A stretch of 59,171 nt of DNA from [Eubacterium] saphenum (GCA_004557645.1 SFGI01000007.1:1-59171); one strand, 5' to 3'; shown: positions 8,643 to 16,927, counted from the stretch's first letter. Notes: generated by a model from the letters alone, not told the origin. Numbers and translations are program-made.

Positions 8643-10291
8643 CATCCGATCTCCTTTTCCTTCAAAAAATCAACCCCCTCGGAAAGGGCTGCCCCCTCCG
8701 AAAGGAAAATCTCATTCAGCAATTCCTGCACATCCCCCACGGGAATGACTTCGATCTCCAGTTTCTTATAGGCATCCTTCCAATTTTCCCGGGGAATAAA
8801 GGCACGGGTCGCCCCTGCTTCCTTTGCCGCCTCCAGCTTTTCCTCCACACCGCCCACAGGCAATATCTGCCCATGGAGGCTGATTTCCCCCGTCAGGGCG
8901 ATATCGTTTGGCACAGGGGCTTCTGTAAAGGCAGAATAGACCGCCAAAAACATAGCTGTCCCTGCCGAAGGCCCATCCACGGGGATACCGCCGGGGAAAT
9001 TCAGATGGACACTGTATTCCTCTTTGGAAAACCCGAACTGCTCCATTAGTGTCAGCACATTTTCCGCCGCAGAACGGGCATTGCTTTTTCGCTTGGCGGA
9101 GCCCTGTCGATTTTTGAATTCCTCTTCTTCCATGATGCCTGTCACCGTCAGACCGCCCTTCCCCTTCTGCACAATGGCTTCCACAGAAAGGAGCATCCCA
9201 CCGCCGCTTGACTGCACACCAAGTCCATTGACTACGCCCACCATAGGCTTTTCGGGGATCTTCCGCTGATAAACAGGCTGATACTTTCCTGCTTCCGCCA
9301 CCCATTCCAAATCCGCCGCCGTGATGGTGCGGTTCCCTTCCATCCATGCCAAAGAAGTCAGGGACTGCACCAGATTGACCGTATCCCTGCCCCCTCTGGC
9401 ATAGGCTGCGATCTTTCCGCAAAGGCCTTCTTCGTAATCCAGTCCTGCCCGATGGAGGCTGTTTTCTGCGATTTTTTCCACAGAAGTACGATCCAGTCGG
9501 TCAAAGAAAATCTCCGTACAACGAGAACGGAGCGCATCAGGAATTTCATTGGGACTTCTGGTAGTCGCCCCAATGAGGCGAAAATCCGCAGGGATCCCCT
9601 TCTGAAAAATCTGGTGGATATAGGGGGGAATGCTTTTGTTGCTGCGGCTGTAATAGCTGCTCTGGAACCGAGCCACCCTGTCCTCCAGCACCTTCAGCAA
9701 CTTATTCATCTGTATGGGATGCAGTTCCCCGATCTCGTCGATGAAAAGCACGCCGCCATGGGCTTCGCAGACTGCCCCGGGACGGGGTCTGGGGATGCCC
9801 GCCTGCCCAAAGGAGCCTGCCCCCTGATAGATAGGATCATGGACAGAGCCCATCAACGGATCGGCAATATTCCGTTCATCAAACTGCAATGTGGTGGCAT
9901 CGATCTCCACAAATTTTGCCTTTTCCCCAAAGGGAGATTCCTTTTTCTGCTTAGCTTCCTCCAAGATCAGCCGTGCCGCCGCCGTTTTCCCCACCCCCGG
10001 CGGGCCATAGATCAAAATATGCTGGGGATTGGGGCCGCAGAGGGCTGCTCTGAGGGCTTTGATGGCCTTCTCCTGTCCAATGATCTCCTCCAGCTTTTTG
10101 GGGCGTGTCTGCTCCGCCAAGGGTTCTGTCAGCCCCGTCTCCCACATTTCCATCAGTTTATCCATCTGGATGATGTTATCCTCGCATTTCAATCCCTCGC
10201 CGGCACCTTTCCTGCGGCTGCTTTTGTAAAAATACCATGCGCCCAGGCAAAAAAACAACAGCTGCGCCCACAACAATAGATTCCCTTTCAA
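8642..10291 (-). CDS. lonB: Sporulation-type ATP-dependent protease LonB
   Basis: 549 residues from a TTG start at 10291. I chose that start because AAAAGGAGA lies 8 nt upstream; an ATG seven codons earlier lacks a good site. An N-terminal membrane helix (about residues 4-22) precedes an AAA+ domain with Walker A GPPGVGKTA (96-104) and Walker B LFIDEIGEL. The Lon protease domain has Ser442 in DGPSAG and Lys485 in GGVEEK. The lack of the long LonA substrate domain and the membrane anchor are typical of forespore LonB in endospore formers. A sigma-F/G-like promoter at 10322-10350 agrees with that role. Confidence 0.93.
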   Translation of the reverse strand: MKGNLLLWAQLLFFCLGAWYFYKSSRRKGAGEGLKCEDNIIQMDKLMEMWETGLTEPLAEQTRPKKLEEIIGQEKAIKALRAALCGPNPQHILIYGPPGVGKTAAARLILEEAKQKKESPFGEKAKFVEIDATTLQFDERNIADPLMGSVHDPIYQGAGSFGQAGIPRPRPGAVCEAHGGVLFIDEIGELHPIQMNKLLKVLEDRVARFQSSYYSRSNKSIPPYIHQIFQKGIPADFRLIGATTRSPNEIPDALRSRCTEIFFDRLDRTSVEKIAENSLHRAGLDYEEGLCGKIAAYARGGRDTVNLVQSLTSLAWMEGNRTITAADLEWVAEAGKYQPVYQRKIPEKPMVGVVNGLGVQSSGGGMLLSVEAIVQKGKGGLTVTGIMEEEEFKNRQGSAKRKSNARSAAENVLTLMEQFGFSKEEYSVHLNFPGGIPVDGPSAGTAMFLAVYSAFTEAPVPNDIALTGEISLHGQILPVGGVEEKLEAAKEAGATRAFIPRENWKDAYKKLEIEVIPVGDVQELLNEIFLSEGAALSEGVDFLKEKEIG

Positions 10292-10321
10292 ACTCCCATC
10301 TCCTTTTTCCATTCTTGGAAA

Positions 10322-10350
10322 TAGTATCTCTCGAAAGGGCAGAATTATCC
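10322..10350 (-). promoter_or_regulatory. Possible sigma-F/G promoter of lonB
   Basis: Minus-strand GGATA (10346-10350), 17 bp, GATACTA (10322-10328). This is one base off the usual sigma-G boxes (G-H-A-T-R and CATACTA) in each element, and the -10 region also fits the sigma-F pattern with one mismatch. Confidence 0.4.
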
Positions 10351-10353
10351 CCA

Positions 10354-10397
10354 TAAAAAAAGAGACCAAATTTGATCCACAAATTCGCTCTCTCTTG
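10354..10397 (-). terminator. Terminator after the zinc-ribbon gene
   Basis: AAGAGA/TCTCTT outer pairs and an AATTT/AAATT inner stem with a few mismatches, followed by seven U on the minus strand. The stem is imperfect but the U-run is good. Confidence 0.55.
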
Positions 10398-10416
10398 GGG
10401 AACTGCGTTTTTCTCC

Positions 10417-10851
10417 TTAAATCTCATTCAGATCGATAGGGAAATCCTCCGGAACCATATCGCCCGGGATGGTATATTCAAAATGATGATACTCATAGGG
10501 CACAGAAGGAGCCACTGTGAAAAACCGAAACAAGCCATAGGAAAAAAGCCCCATCAGGACCGTTCCTGCCACAGCAAAAATCAGCCACGCCTTGGCAAGA
10601 TTACGACGGTTGGGATTGCTGTTTTGATTGAGTATCCAGATAATAGGTACGATGAGATTCACAATGGGGATACATAAGATCAGCCCGATCAGCAGATAGG
10701 CACCCATGCTCAGGGGTTCTGCCAAATTCTGTTCCTTTTCTTCTTCCCTTTCCTCCCGGGGAGGCTCTTTTTCCAAAGGCATACCGCAATGGATACAGTA
10801 TAAGTCCTCCTGTCCCACTGGGCCGCCGCATTTTTTACAGGTTCTCGACAT
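10417..10851 (-). CDS. Zinc-ribbon membrane protein
   Basis: 144 residues starting MSRTCKKCGG at an ATG with AAGGAGAG upstream. A double CxxC zinc ribbon (CKKCGG near 5, CIHCGM near 21) leads into an acidic linker and two hydrophobic helices (about 55-80 and 95-115), then a short tail rich in Pro, Asp and Glu. This zinc_ribbon_2 plus membrane architecture is common in Clostridia, with no assigned biochemical role. It diverges from bioY across a 167-bp intergenic region. Confidence 0.75.
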   Translation of the reverse strand: MSRTCKKCGGPVGQEDLYCIHCGMPLEKEPPREEREEEKEQNLAEPLSMGAYLLIGLILCIPIVNLIVPIIWILNQNSNPNRRNLAKAWLIFAVAGTVLMGLFSYGLFRFFTVAPSVPYEYHHFEYTIPGDMVPEDFPIDLNEI

Positions 10852-10927
10852 GATATCTCTCCTTTCCATTTTCTTCTCTCTGCATGATATCATACCATAT
10901 TCCTTGGCTTTTGTCTTTCTTTTTCTA

Positions 10928-10958
10928 TTGTAAACTTTTATTATATAACGGTTGACAA
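10928..10958 (+). promoter_or_regulatory. BirA-type biotin operator
   Basis: TTGTAAAC, 15-bp spacer, GTTGACAA. This is a near-perfect inverted repeat matching the known BirA repressor site pattern (TTGTnAAC-N14-16-GTTnACAA). Its right arm overlaps the bioY -35 box, so biotin-loaded BirA would block the promoter. Confidence 0.75.
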
Positions 10959-10980
10959 TGAGTCTTTCTCCGTTTACAAT
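10952..10980 (+). promoter_or_regulatory. bioY promoter
   Basis: Consensus TTGACA (10952-10957), 17-bp spacer, TACAAT (10975-10980), about 40 bp before the start codon. Confidence 0.85.
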
Positions 10981-11018
10981 GCTTCTATCACCAAAGAAAA
11001 AGGAAAGAAGGATATTCC

Positions 11019-11549
11019 ATGGAAACAAACACTAAAAACATCGTCAATATTGCCCTGATGGCGGCGATCCTCTGTATTCTGGCCCCCATCAGTATCCCCA
11101 TCCCTGTCAGTTCCATCGCCCTGACTCTGGCAACTCTGGCAATCTATCTCATCGCCTATGTGCTGGAACCAAAGCAGGCGCTGGCAGCCGTAGGGCTGTA
11201 TCTCTTATTAGGGGCCATCGGTCTGCCCGTCTTTTCCGGCTATATGGCAGGCATCAGCCGGTTTGCTGCTCCCGGCGGCGGCTATCTGGTGGGCTACCTT
11301 TTCCTGGCAGGCATCAGCTCTGCTTTCATCCATCGCTTCTCCCATCCCTTGCCCCAGATCGTCGGAATGTTTCTGGCCACCTGCATCACCTATGGCATCG
11401 GCACCTTCTGGCTGGCAAAGGTAACAAATGCGCCTTTTTTGGCGACCCTTCCTGCCGGTGCGCTGGTATTCCTGCCTTTGGATACGGTAAAAATGCTCTT
11501 TGCCTGCTGGCTGGGCAGAAAGCTGCAGCAACATTTAAAGAAGGCATAA
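11019..11549 (+). CDS. bioY: Biotin ECF transporter substrate-binding protein BioY
   Basis: A 176-residue hydrophobic protein with six predicted helices. The family signature is visible as GLPVFSGYMAG near residue 67 followed by APGGGYLVGY near residue 87. BioY captures biotin at the membrane and docks with a shared ECF energy module (EcfT plus two ATPases), which is not encoded in this window. The BirA-type operator at 10928-10958 independently supports the assignment. The ribosome binding site AGGAAAGAAGGA precedes the ATG. Confidence 0.93.
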   Translation: METNTKNIVNIALMAAILCILAPISIPIPVSSIALTLATLAIYLIAYVLEPKQALAAVGLYLLLGAIGLPVFSGYMAGISRFAAPGGGYLVGYLFLAGISSAFIHRFSHPLPQIVGMFLATCITYGIGTFWLAKVTNAPFLATLPAGALVFLPLDTVKMLFACWLGRKLQQHLKKA

Positions 11550-11563
11550 GCAAAGCATAGAAA

Positions 11564-11609
11564 AAGGCTGCCTGGTTTCTGTCAACAGACTCCAGTCAGC
11601 CTTCTTTTT
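11564..11609. terminator. Bidirectional terminator between bioY and mgtE
   Basis: AAGGCTG/CAGCCTT outer stem with CTGG/CCAG and TCTGT/ACAGA inner pairs; U-runs on both strands. It separates convergent genes. Confidence 0.85.
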
Positions 11610-11629
11610 ATCCTATTTTCTCCGCTCTA

Positions 11630-12985
11630 TCACAAAATCAATGCTGTGGCAATGCTGAAATATACCACCAAGGCAATGGCATCCACAACAGTAGAGATCA
11701 GAGGGCCTGCCATCATCGCAGGATCCAGTCTGACTGCCTTTGCCAGGATAGGCAGGATGCAGCCCAAGGTCTTTGCCAGAATGACCGCAACACCCATGCT
11801 GAGGGAAACGGTCAGGTCGATATTGAAAGGCGTTGCTTTATCAAAAAAGGTCATACGCACCATGTTGACCAGTGCCAGAATCAGACCGCAGATGAAACCA
11901 ACCCGCAGCTCCTTGAATACGACCTTAAAGGTATCCCGCATCTGGATATCCCCCAGCGCCAGACCACGAATGATCATGGCAGAAGCCTGAGAACCGGCGT
12001 TACCGCCCGTACCAGTGATAATGGTCATAAAGCTGGAAAGAACGACCACAGAATCCAGCAGATCCTGATACATCCCAATGACAAAGGCACTCAAGGTACC
12101 GGAGATCATCAGCACGCAAAGCCAGGGGATTCTGTTCTTTGCCAATGCCACAACGCTCATTTTCAAATATTCATCATCGGAAGGCAGGACCGCATTCATC
12201 AGTTCCATATCTTCCGTGGTTTCCTGTTCGATAACGTCCACGATATCATCGACGGTGATAATCCCTACCAAACGGCCTTCCTTATCTGTTACAGGCAGTG
12301 CCATCCAGTTATATTTCTTGAAGATATTTGCGACTTCTTCCTGGTCATCCAGTGTGTGTACGGAAACCACATCATCCTGCATCAGTTCGCCAATGGTGCT
12401 TTCATCATCGGCACAGATCAGCGTACGCAAAGGCACGACCCCGATCAGCTTCCGCTGGGCATCAATAACGTAACAGGTATAAATGGTTTCCTTATCCATC
12501 CCTACCTTTTTGATTTCAGAAAGGGCAAAAGAAACCGTCATATTGGCACGCAGGCGCACAAATTCAATGGTCATCAGGCTGCCTGCGGAGTTTTCAGGGT
12601 AGTTCAAAAAACGATTGATGAGCTGTCTGGTTTCTGCATCGGTATTACGCAGCACCTTTTTCACCAGATTGGCAGGTGCTTCCTCCAGAAAGTCCACGGT
12701 ATCATCCAGGAACATTTCATCGACGATATTCCGCACTTCTCGGTCTGTGATAGACTGCACGATATGCTCCTGTGTATCATTATCCATATAAGAAAACACT
12801 TCCGCCGCCACATCCTTGGACAGCAGGCGGAAGATGAACAGCTGTTTTTCTGCCGTCAGTTCTTCAAAATATTCCGCGATATTGGCAGGCTGTTCTTCGT
12901 TTAATTCCTGTTTCAGCTGAAGATATTGTCCGCTTTCCATCAAAGCTGTATAGTTTTCAAACAAGATCATCATTTCTTCATCCAT
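11630..12985 (-). CDS. mgtE: Magnesium transporter MgtE
   Basis: 451 residues. A cytosolic superhelical N domain (about 20-125) and a pair of CBS domains (about 135-255) gate five C-terminal helices (285-451). The pore signature is present in TGTGGNAGSQ and in DPAMMAGP followed by Asp in TVVDA. The family imports Mg2+ and closes when Mg2+ fills the sites between the N and CBS domains. The ATG at 12985 follows GAGGTGG. Its message must pass through an intrinsic terminator placed just upstream (13005-13054), and a 36-codon ORF lies in the leader, which suggests attenuation control. Confidence 0.95.
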   Translation of the reverse strand: MDEEMMILFENYTALMESGQYLQLKQELNEEQPANIAEYFEELTAEKQLFIFRLLSKDVAAEVFSYMDNDTQEHIVQSITDREVRNIVDEMFLDDTVDFLEEAPANLVKKVLRNTDAETRQLINRFLNYPENSAGSLMTIEFVRLRANMTVSFALSEIKKVGMDKETIYTCYVIDAQRKLIGVVPLRTLICADDESTIGELMQDDVVSVHTLDDQEEVANIFKKYNWMALPVTDKEGRLVGIITVDDIVDVIEQETTEDMELMNAVLPSDDEYLKMSVVALAKNRIPWLCVLMISGTLSAFVIGMYQDLLDSVVVLSSFMTIITGTGGNAGSQASAMIIRGLALGDIQMRDTFKVVFKELRVGFICGLILALVNMVRMTFFDKATPFNIDLTVSLSMGVAVILAKTLGCILPILAKAVRLDPAMMAGPLISTVVDAIALVVYFSIATALIL

Positions 12986-13004
12986 GTTTTCCACCTCAAT
13001 TCCA

Positions 13005-13054
13005 AATAAAAAAAGCACTGTATGCTTTTCGGAAATTTATCCTACATACCGTGC
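13005..13054 (-). terminator. Terminator/attenuator in the mgtE leader
   Basis: On the minus strand GCAC-g-GTATG pairs with CATAC-a-GTGC and is followed by seven U. The U-run ends only about 20 nt before the mgtE start codon, leaving no room for a promoter after it, so mgtE expression depends on read-through. Confidence 0.7.
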
Positions 13055-13091
13055 ATTTATTCAAAAAAGGGCATAAAAACCAGAGTCAGGC

Positions 13092-13202
13092 TTAATTTCG
13101 CACAAAAGAAAGCTGACTGAAACGCACGGCAATATTTTTTTCAGATCGTCGATAGCCCTCAGGTTCTAAAGGGATACCATCCTTAGTATGACTGCCGTCC
13201 AT
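13092..13202 (-). CDS. Small leader ORF upstream of mgtE
   Basis: 36 codons starting MDGSHTKDGIPLEPEG, with a perfect GGAGGTG ribosome binding site 7 nt before the ATG. It lies between the promoter at 13251-13279 and the attenuator at 13005-13054. The peptide is hydrophilic, with prolines and acidic residues in the first half and Arg/Lys in the second. I know no protein family for it. Its position resembles regulatory leader peptides such as mgtL, but similarity of sequence is not claimed. Confidence 0.5.
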   Translation of the reverse strand: MDGSHTKDGIPLEPEGYRRSEKNIAVRFSQLSFVRN

Positions 13203-13250
13203 TCCATTTCACCTCCATTTTTGCTGCATTCCTTTAAGCTCAACACTTTC

Positions 13251-13279
13251 AGTATATTCCTACAAAATTCTTGCGTCAA
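13251..13279 (-). promoter_or_regulatory. mgtE leader promoter
   Basis: Minus-strand TTGACG (13274-13279), 17 bp, TATACT (13251-13256). The transcript would carry a leader of roughly 260 nt before the mgtE ATG. Confidence 0.75.
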
Positions 13280-13318
13280 CACCATTTCTAAAAATTCATA
13301 AAAAGTTTTTCGATTCTG

Positions 13319-13347
13319 TTGGAAGAAACAATTTTTTTTGCTATACT
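13319..13347 (+). promoter_or_regulatory. mscL promoter
   Basis: TTGGAA (13319-13324), 17 bp, TATACT (13342-13347), about 45 bp before the mscL ATG and divergent from the mgtE promoter. Confidence 0.65.
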
Positions 13348-13392
13348 AGAAAAAATATGTTGATTTTTGCATTTTTAAAGGAGGCGTTTCCT

Positions 13393-13842
13393 ATGGCTTT
13401 GAAAGATACAATAAAAGAATTTAAAGAATTCGCTGTAAAAGGCAATGTGGTAGATATGGCAGTCGGCGTTATCGTCGGCGGTGCCTTCAGCAAGATCGTA
13501 ACATCCTTTGTAAACGATCTGATCATGCCTATCATTGGGAAGATCACAGGGGGCACAGATTTCACCCAGCTGTTCCTGCCTTTGGACGGCAATACATACG
13601 CAACCCTGGAAGAAGCCCAGGCGGCAACAGCCACCATCGCTTACGGTTCCTTCCTCACACAGGTGCTGGATTTCCTGATCATTGCAGTGGTGATTTTCTG
13701 CACGCTGAAAATGCTGATGAAGCTGAAAAAGCCCGCGGCACCGGAACCCGAAGCAGCACCTACCACAAAGGTTTGTCCTTTCTGCAAATCTGAGATCGCC
13801 ATCGAGGCAACCAGATGCCCTCACTGCACTTCTCAGCTTTGA
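13393..13842 (+). CDS. mscL: Large-conductance mechanosensitive channel MscL with zinc-ribbon tail
   Basis: 149 residues from the ATG at 13393, preceded by AAAGGAGGCG. The N-terminal amphipathic helix and first membrane helix (FAVKGNVVDMAVGVIVGG) and the second helix (about 88-108) define MscL, the pentameric channel that opens under membrane tension during osmotic downshock. After a Pro/Glu/Ala linker the C-terminus carries a two-CxxC zinc ribbon (CPFCKSE near 128 and CPHCTSQL at the end). Classical MscL ends in a helical bundle and has no such module, so the tail may add metal-dependent assembly or a binding site. Confidence 0.94.
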   Translation: MALKDTIKEFKEFAVKGNVVDMAVGVIVGGAFSKIVTSFVNDLIMPIIGKITGGTDFTQLFLPLDGNTYATLEEAQAATATIAYGSFLTQVLDFLIIAVVIFCTLKMLMKLKKPAAPEPEAAPTTKVCPFCKSEIAIEATRCPHCTSQL

Positions 13843-13846
13843 TTTT

Positions 13847-13922
13847 CTGGGGTCAGCCCCAGACCCTGCTAGGGAAATCATTTCCCTGGAACCCTGATAC
13901 GCCACAAAACTGTGTTTTGTGG
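13847..13922. repeat. Multi-hairpin intergenic element A
   Basis: Three short hairpins in a row: CTGGGG-TCAG-CCCCAG (13847-13862), AGGGAAA-TCA-TTTCCCT (13871-13887) and CCACAAAAC-TGT-GTTTTGTGG (13902-13922). None has a U-run. The middle hairpin recurs inside element F at 45427-45447. Confidence 0.6.
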
Positions 13923-13946
13923 AAAGAAAACTATCATTTGAGTATG

Positions 13947-13981
13947 AAAAAGGAGAGATTTTCGTCTCTCCTTTTCTTTTT
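13947..13981. terminator. Bidirectional terminator between mscL and the DUF2812 gene
   Basis: AAAAGGAGAGA/TCTCTCCTTTT stem with U-runs on both strands, between convergent genes. Confidence 0.85.
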
Positions 13982-13982
13982 C

Positions 13983-15263
13983 TCAATTCATTTGTGCTTG
14001 GAACACCTGATCGATTTCTGACATCAGCTGCTCTACTGTCACGTTGCCGCCATGATACCGCAGCTCCATGATTTGACCATCTTCCCCTTGACATACGATA
14101 TGATATACGGTTTCATCCGAATATTCTGTTTTGCAGATATGTCTCCTGAAAAAGGCATCCGTATCCACGAAAACCAGATTTGGAGAAGGCGCTTCTATGC
14201 CCAGCTCCTTCCATACATCTTCCATCTCCTCTTCATTACGGACACTGCGATCATACTGCGTCACTGCATCTCTTTCGCTGCGAAAACGATAATACATCGT
14301 ATCCAAATTCAGTTCCATACCATCCCCTGTCTGCATACACTGCTTCGTTTCCACTTTTTCTTCTGTTCTCAAAAGATACCTGTACTCTATGCCGTAATTC
14401 TCAAAACCACCCATTTTTTTCTGTATCCGATATACATTTCCTTCCCAAGGTGCTCCCGATAAATACACGCCTTCCTTTTGCGGGTCAATGCTTTCCCCAA
14501 TTCGTGTCAAAGGCTCCTTCGTCAGCATTTCCAGACGCACAGCAGGAATTTCTTCATAAGAAATTTCCTGTGGCAGATCAAAGGTCTTTTCATTGAAATC
14601 CGAAGCGTAATATACCCATACTGCCAAGCCAATCACAAGCAGTGCGATCAAAAGAAAGGTTGCTCTGCGCCCCTTCCGCCAGTCGGTATAGTCATCGGAA
14701 ATATTACCGTTTAGCACTTCTTCTTTTTCTTTCTGCAATTTTTTCGTACGGCGGCGGCTCAGCACAAAAGCAATCAGAATCCAAGGCAGGAATCGAACCA
14801 GGAACTGAATTGCTACATACAATGCTCTCCCAGAAAAGCCGGATATGGAGAAAACAGCAATCAAACCAATACCAAGCACAGCCAACTGTCCATAGCGATT
14901 CGTCCGCTCATTTTTCTTTTCTAATTTTATCTCTTCATCCAGTTTTGCAACAATCTCTACCGCATTTACAGCAGCATCTTCCGCAAAGGGATCTCGTTCC
15001 CTTACAAAAACATATTCCAGTTCATAATGGCAGACTTCCTGCCAGCCCTCTTTGGCATAAGTCTCTCTTTCTGCTTCCGTCAGAATGCTTTTCCGTTCTT
15101 CCATCCGATACTGCAGATACTGGGGTTCCCCCTCTCGGAAGATATACATCAAATAGCTCATATCCTCCAAAATCAGACCCTGTTCTGCCATTTCCCGCAA
15201 ATATGCCGTCCCCTGCAGTTTCGTTGTGCCGCTTTTCCAACGTCTGACCTTCTTTCCGTTCAT
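13983..15263 (-). CDS. DUF2812 domain membrane protein
   Basis: 426 residues. The first 100 residues match the DUF2812 pattern: an N-terminal cysteine-free domain with REMAEQGLILEDMSYLMYIF and EPQYLQYRME. Three predicted helices follow (about 127-145, 150-165, 203-220), then an outer domain of about 200 residues. DUF2812 proteins in Firmicutes often sit beside PadR regulators; none is visible here. The start at 15263 has AAAAGGGGG upstream and the gene has its own promoter (15299-15327). The C-terminal domain is not one I recognise. Confidence 0.75.
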   Translation of the reverse strand: MNGKKVRRWKSGTTKLQGTAYLREMAEQGLILEDMSYLMYIFREGEPQYLQYRMEERKSILTEAERETYAKEGWQEVCHYELEYVFVRERDPFAEDAAVNAVEIVAKLDEEIKLEKKNERTNRYGQLAVLGIGLIAVFSISGFSGRALYVAIQFLVRFLPWILIAFVLSRRRTKKLQKEKEEVLNGNISDDYTDWRKGRRATFLLIALLVIGLAVWVYYASDFNEKTFDLPQEISYEEIPAVRLEMLTKEPLTRIGESIDPQKEGVYLSGAPWEGNVYRIQKKMGGFENYGIEYRYLLRTEEKVETKQCMQTGDGMELNLDTMYYRFRSERDAVTQYDRSVRNEEEMEDVWKELGIEAPSPNLVFVDTDAFFRRHICKTEYSDETVYHIVCQGEDGQIMELRYHGGNVTVEQLMSEIDQVFQAQMN

Positions 15264-15298
15264 CTCTTTACCCCCTTTTCCAGTTTCTTCATTATTTT

Positions 15299-15327
15299 AT
15301 GATAGCATAGGGGGTATCCTGCCGCAA
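15299..15327 (-). promoter_or_regulatory. Promoter of the DUF2812 gene
   Basis: Minus-strand TTGCGG (15322-15327), 17 bp, TATCAT (15299-15304), 36 bp before the start codon. Confidence 0.55.
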
Positions 15328-15387
15328 TTTCCGACAGCAAATCGTAAGAATTTCGTAAGCAATTATGGTCAACTTAAAAAAGCATTC

Positions 15388-15479
15388 GTAAGGCTTTGCC
15401 TTACTCATTGATTTGCTCCGCAAATCTCTTTCATTCCCTGTATTGACTGCACCTTGCAAGCAAAGCCAGTCAATGCAGG
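15388..15479. repeat. Multi-hairpin intergenic element B
   Basis: GTAAGGC-TTT-GCCTTAC (15388-15404), GATTTGC-TCC-GCAAATC (15410-15426) and a longer arm pair CCTGTATTGACTG/CAGTCAATGCAGG (15437-15479, one mismatch). The first two are perfect with three-base loops. The element occupies most of the 284-bp gap between dnaB and the DUF2812 gene. Confidence 0.6.
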
Positions 15480-15508
15480 AGCTGAAATGCTTTTCTCCGC
15501 TTTTACAA

Positions 15509-15539
15509 CAAAAAGCCCCAAACCAAAAGGCTTGAGGCT
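15509..15539 (-). terminator. Terminator of the gdpP-rplI-dnaB operon
   Basis: AGCCTCAA/TTGGGGCT stem (one G-U pair) followed by five U on the minus strand, 9 bp after the dnaB stop. Confidence 0.75.
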
Positions 15540-15547
15540 ATGTTTTC

Positions 15548-16897
15548 TTAAAATTTCTTCAGGAAGTTCCCGAACTTTGTATACTGACCCATCCAGGTCA
15601 GGTCTACGGTACCCGTCGGGCCATTTCTCTGTTTTGCGATAATCAGCTCCGCCTGATTTTTCTTTTCCGTATCAGGGAAATAATATTCATCACGATACAG
15701 GAAAGCCACCACATCAGCGTCCTGCTCGATAGCACCGGATTCACGCAAATCGGAAAGCATCGGGCGATGATCGGCACGCTGTTCGCAGGCACGGCTCAAC
15801 TGGCTCAGGGCGATGACAGGTGCTTCCATTTCACGGGCGATGGCCTTCAGGGAACGGGAAATTTCGGAAATCTCCTGCTGACGGGAATCGGTTCTGCCAT
15901 TGCCGCTCATCAGCTGCAAATAGTCGATGACGATAAGCCCCAGCCCCTTTTCCACCTTCAAACGGCGGCACTTGGAGCGCACCTCCATGGGCGTCACACC
16001 AGGGGTATCGTCAATATAAATGGGAGCCTGCGACAACGGTCCCATGGCACGGATCAATTCTGTCCAGTCGTTATCCTCCAATTCACCGGTACGCAGTTTC
16101 TGGGCATCCAGCATGGCTTCGGAACAAAGCATACGGTTTACCAGCTGTTCCCGGCTCATTTCCAGAGAGAACACCGCCGTGGGCACATTGGCACGGATGG
16201 CTGCATTTTGGATGATATTCAGGGCAAAGGCTGTTTTCCCCATGGAAGGACGAGCCGCCAGCAAAATCAGGTCCGATTTCTGCAGACCTGCCGTTTTGGC
16301 ATCAAAATCCACAAAGCCCGTGGGCACACCGGTCAGCTTGCCTTTGGAACGGTAGATATCCTCGATCTTTTCGATAGAGCTTACGGCAATATCCCTGATA
16401 TGATGGAACTGTTCGGAATGGCGTTTCTGCATGATATCAAAAATGCTCTTTTCCGCCGTATCCATGATGCTGTTGACATCTTCTTTCCCTTCATAGCTCA
16501 TCTGGGAAATGTTCCCCGCCGTACGGATCAGACGGCGCAGGACGGATTTTTCTTCCACGATGGCGGCATAATGGCGCACATTGACAGAGCTGCCCACTGC
16601 CGCAGAAATATTGGCAAGGAAGGGCAGACCGCCGATCTGTTCGAACTGTCCCTTTTCTTCCAGTTTATTTTTTACTGTAATGATATCGATAGGCGCACCG
16701 GAACGATAGAGTTCCTCCGCTGCTTCAAAGACCATACGGTGGTCCGGGCGATAAAAATCTTCCCCTGTCAGCACTTCCAGCGCCACAGAGGCTGCCTCCC
16801 TGTCCAAAAACATGGAGCCAAGAACCGCCTGTTCCGCCGTTTCATCATGGGGCGGCACGCCACGGGTATATTCATTTTGTTTTTCCTGTTGTTCCAT
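15548..16897 (-). CDS. dnaB: Replicative DNA helicase DnaB
   Basis: 449 residues, the normal length. The N-terminal primase-interaction domain (about 10-115, with DETAEQAVLGSMF) is joined to a RecA-like motor with Walker A ARPSMGKTAFA near 205 and Walker B VIDYLQLM. It unwinds DNA at the replication fork as a hexamer. AGGAGG precedes the ATG. It is the last gene of the gdpP-rplI-dnaB operon, an order shared with Bacillus and many Clostridia. No intein is present. Confidence 0.97.
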   Translation of the reverse strand: MEQQEKQNEYTRGVPPHDETAEQAVLGSMFLDREAASVALEVLTGEDFYRPDHRMVFEAAEELYRSGAPIDIITVKNKLEEKGQFEQIGGLPFLANISAAVGSSVNVRHYAAIVEEKSVLRRLIRTAGNISQMSYEGKEDVNSIMDTAEKSIFDIMQKRHSEQFHHIRDIAVSSIEKIEDIYRSKGKLTGVPTGFVDFDAKTAGLQKSDLILLAARPSMGKTAFALNIIQNAAIRANVPTAVFSLEMSREQLVNRMLCSEAMLDAQKLRTGELEDNDWTELIRAMGPLSQAPIYIDDTPGVTPMEVRSKCRRLKVEKGLGLIVIDYLQLMSGNGRTDSRQQEISEISRSLKAIAREMEAPVIALSQLSRACEQRADHRPMLSDLRESGAIEQDADVVAFLYRDEYYFPDTEKKNQAELIIAKQRNGPTGTVDLTWMGQYTKFGNFLKKF

Positions 16898-16927
16898 GTT
16901 TTCCTCCTGGGGGTCAAAAAAGCAGTC

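Noticed and set aside
12986..13280. An M-box Mg2+ riboswitch upstream of mgtE
   Set aside because: I could not find the conserved M-box stems; the leader is better explained by a small ORF plus terminator.
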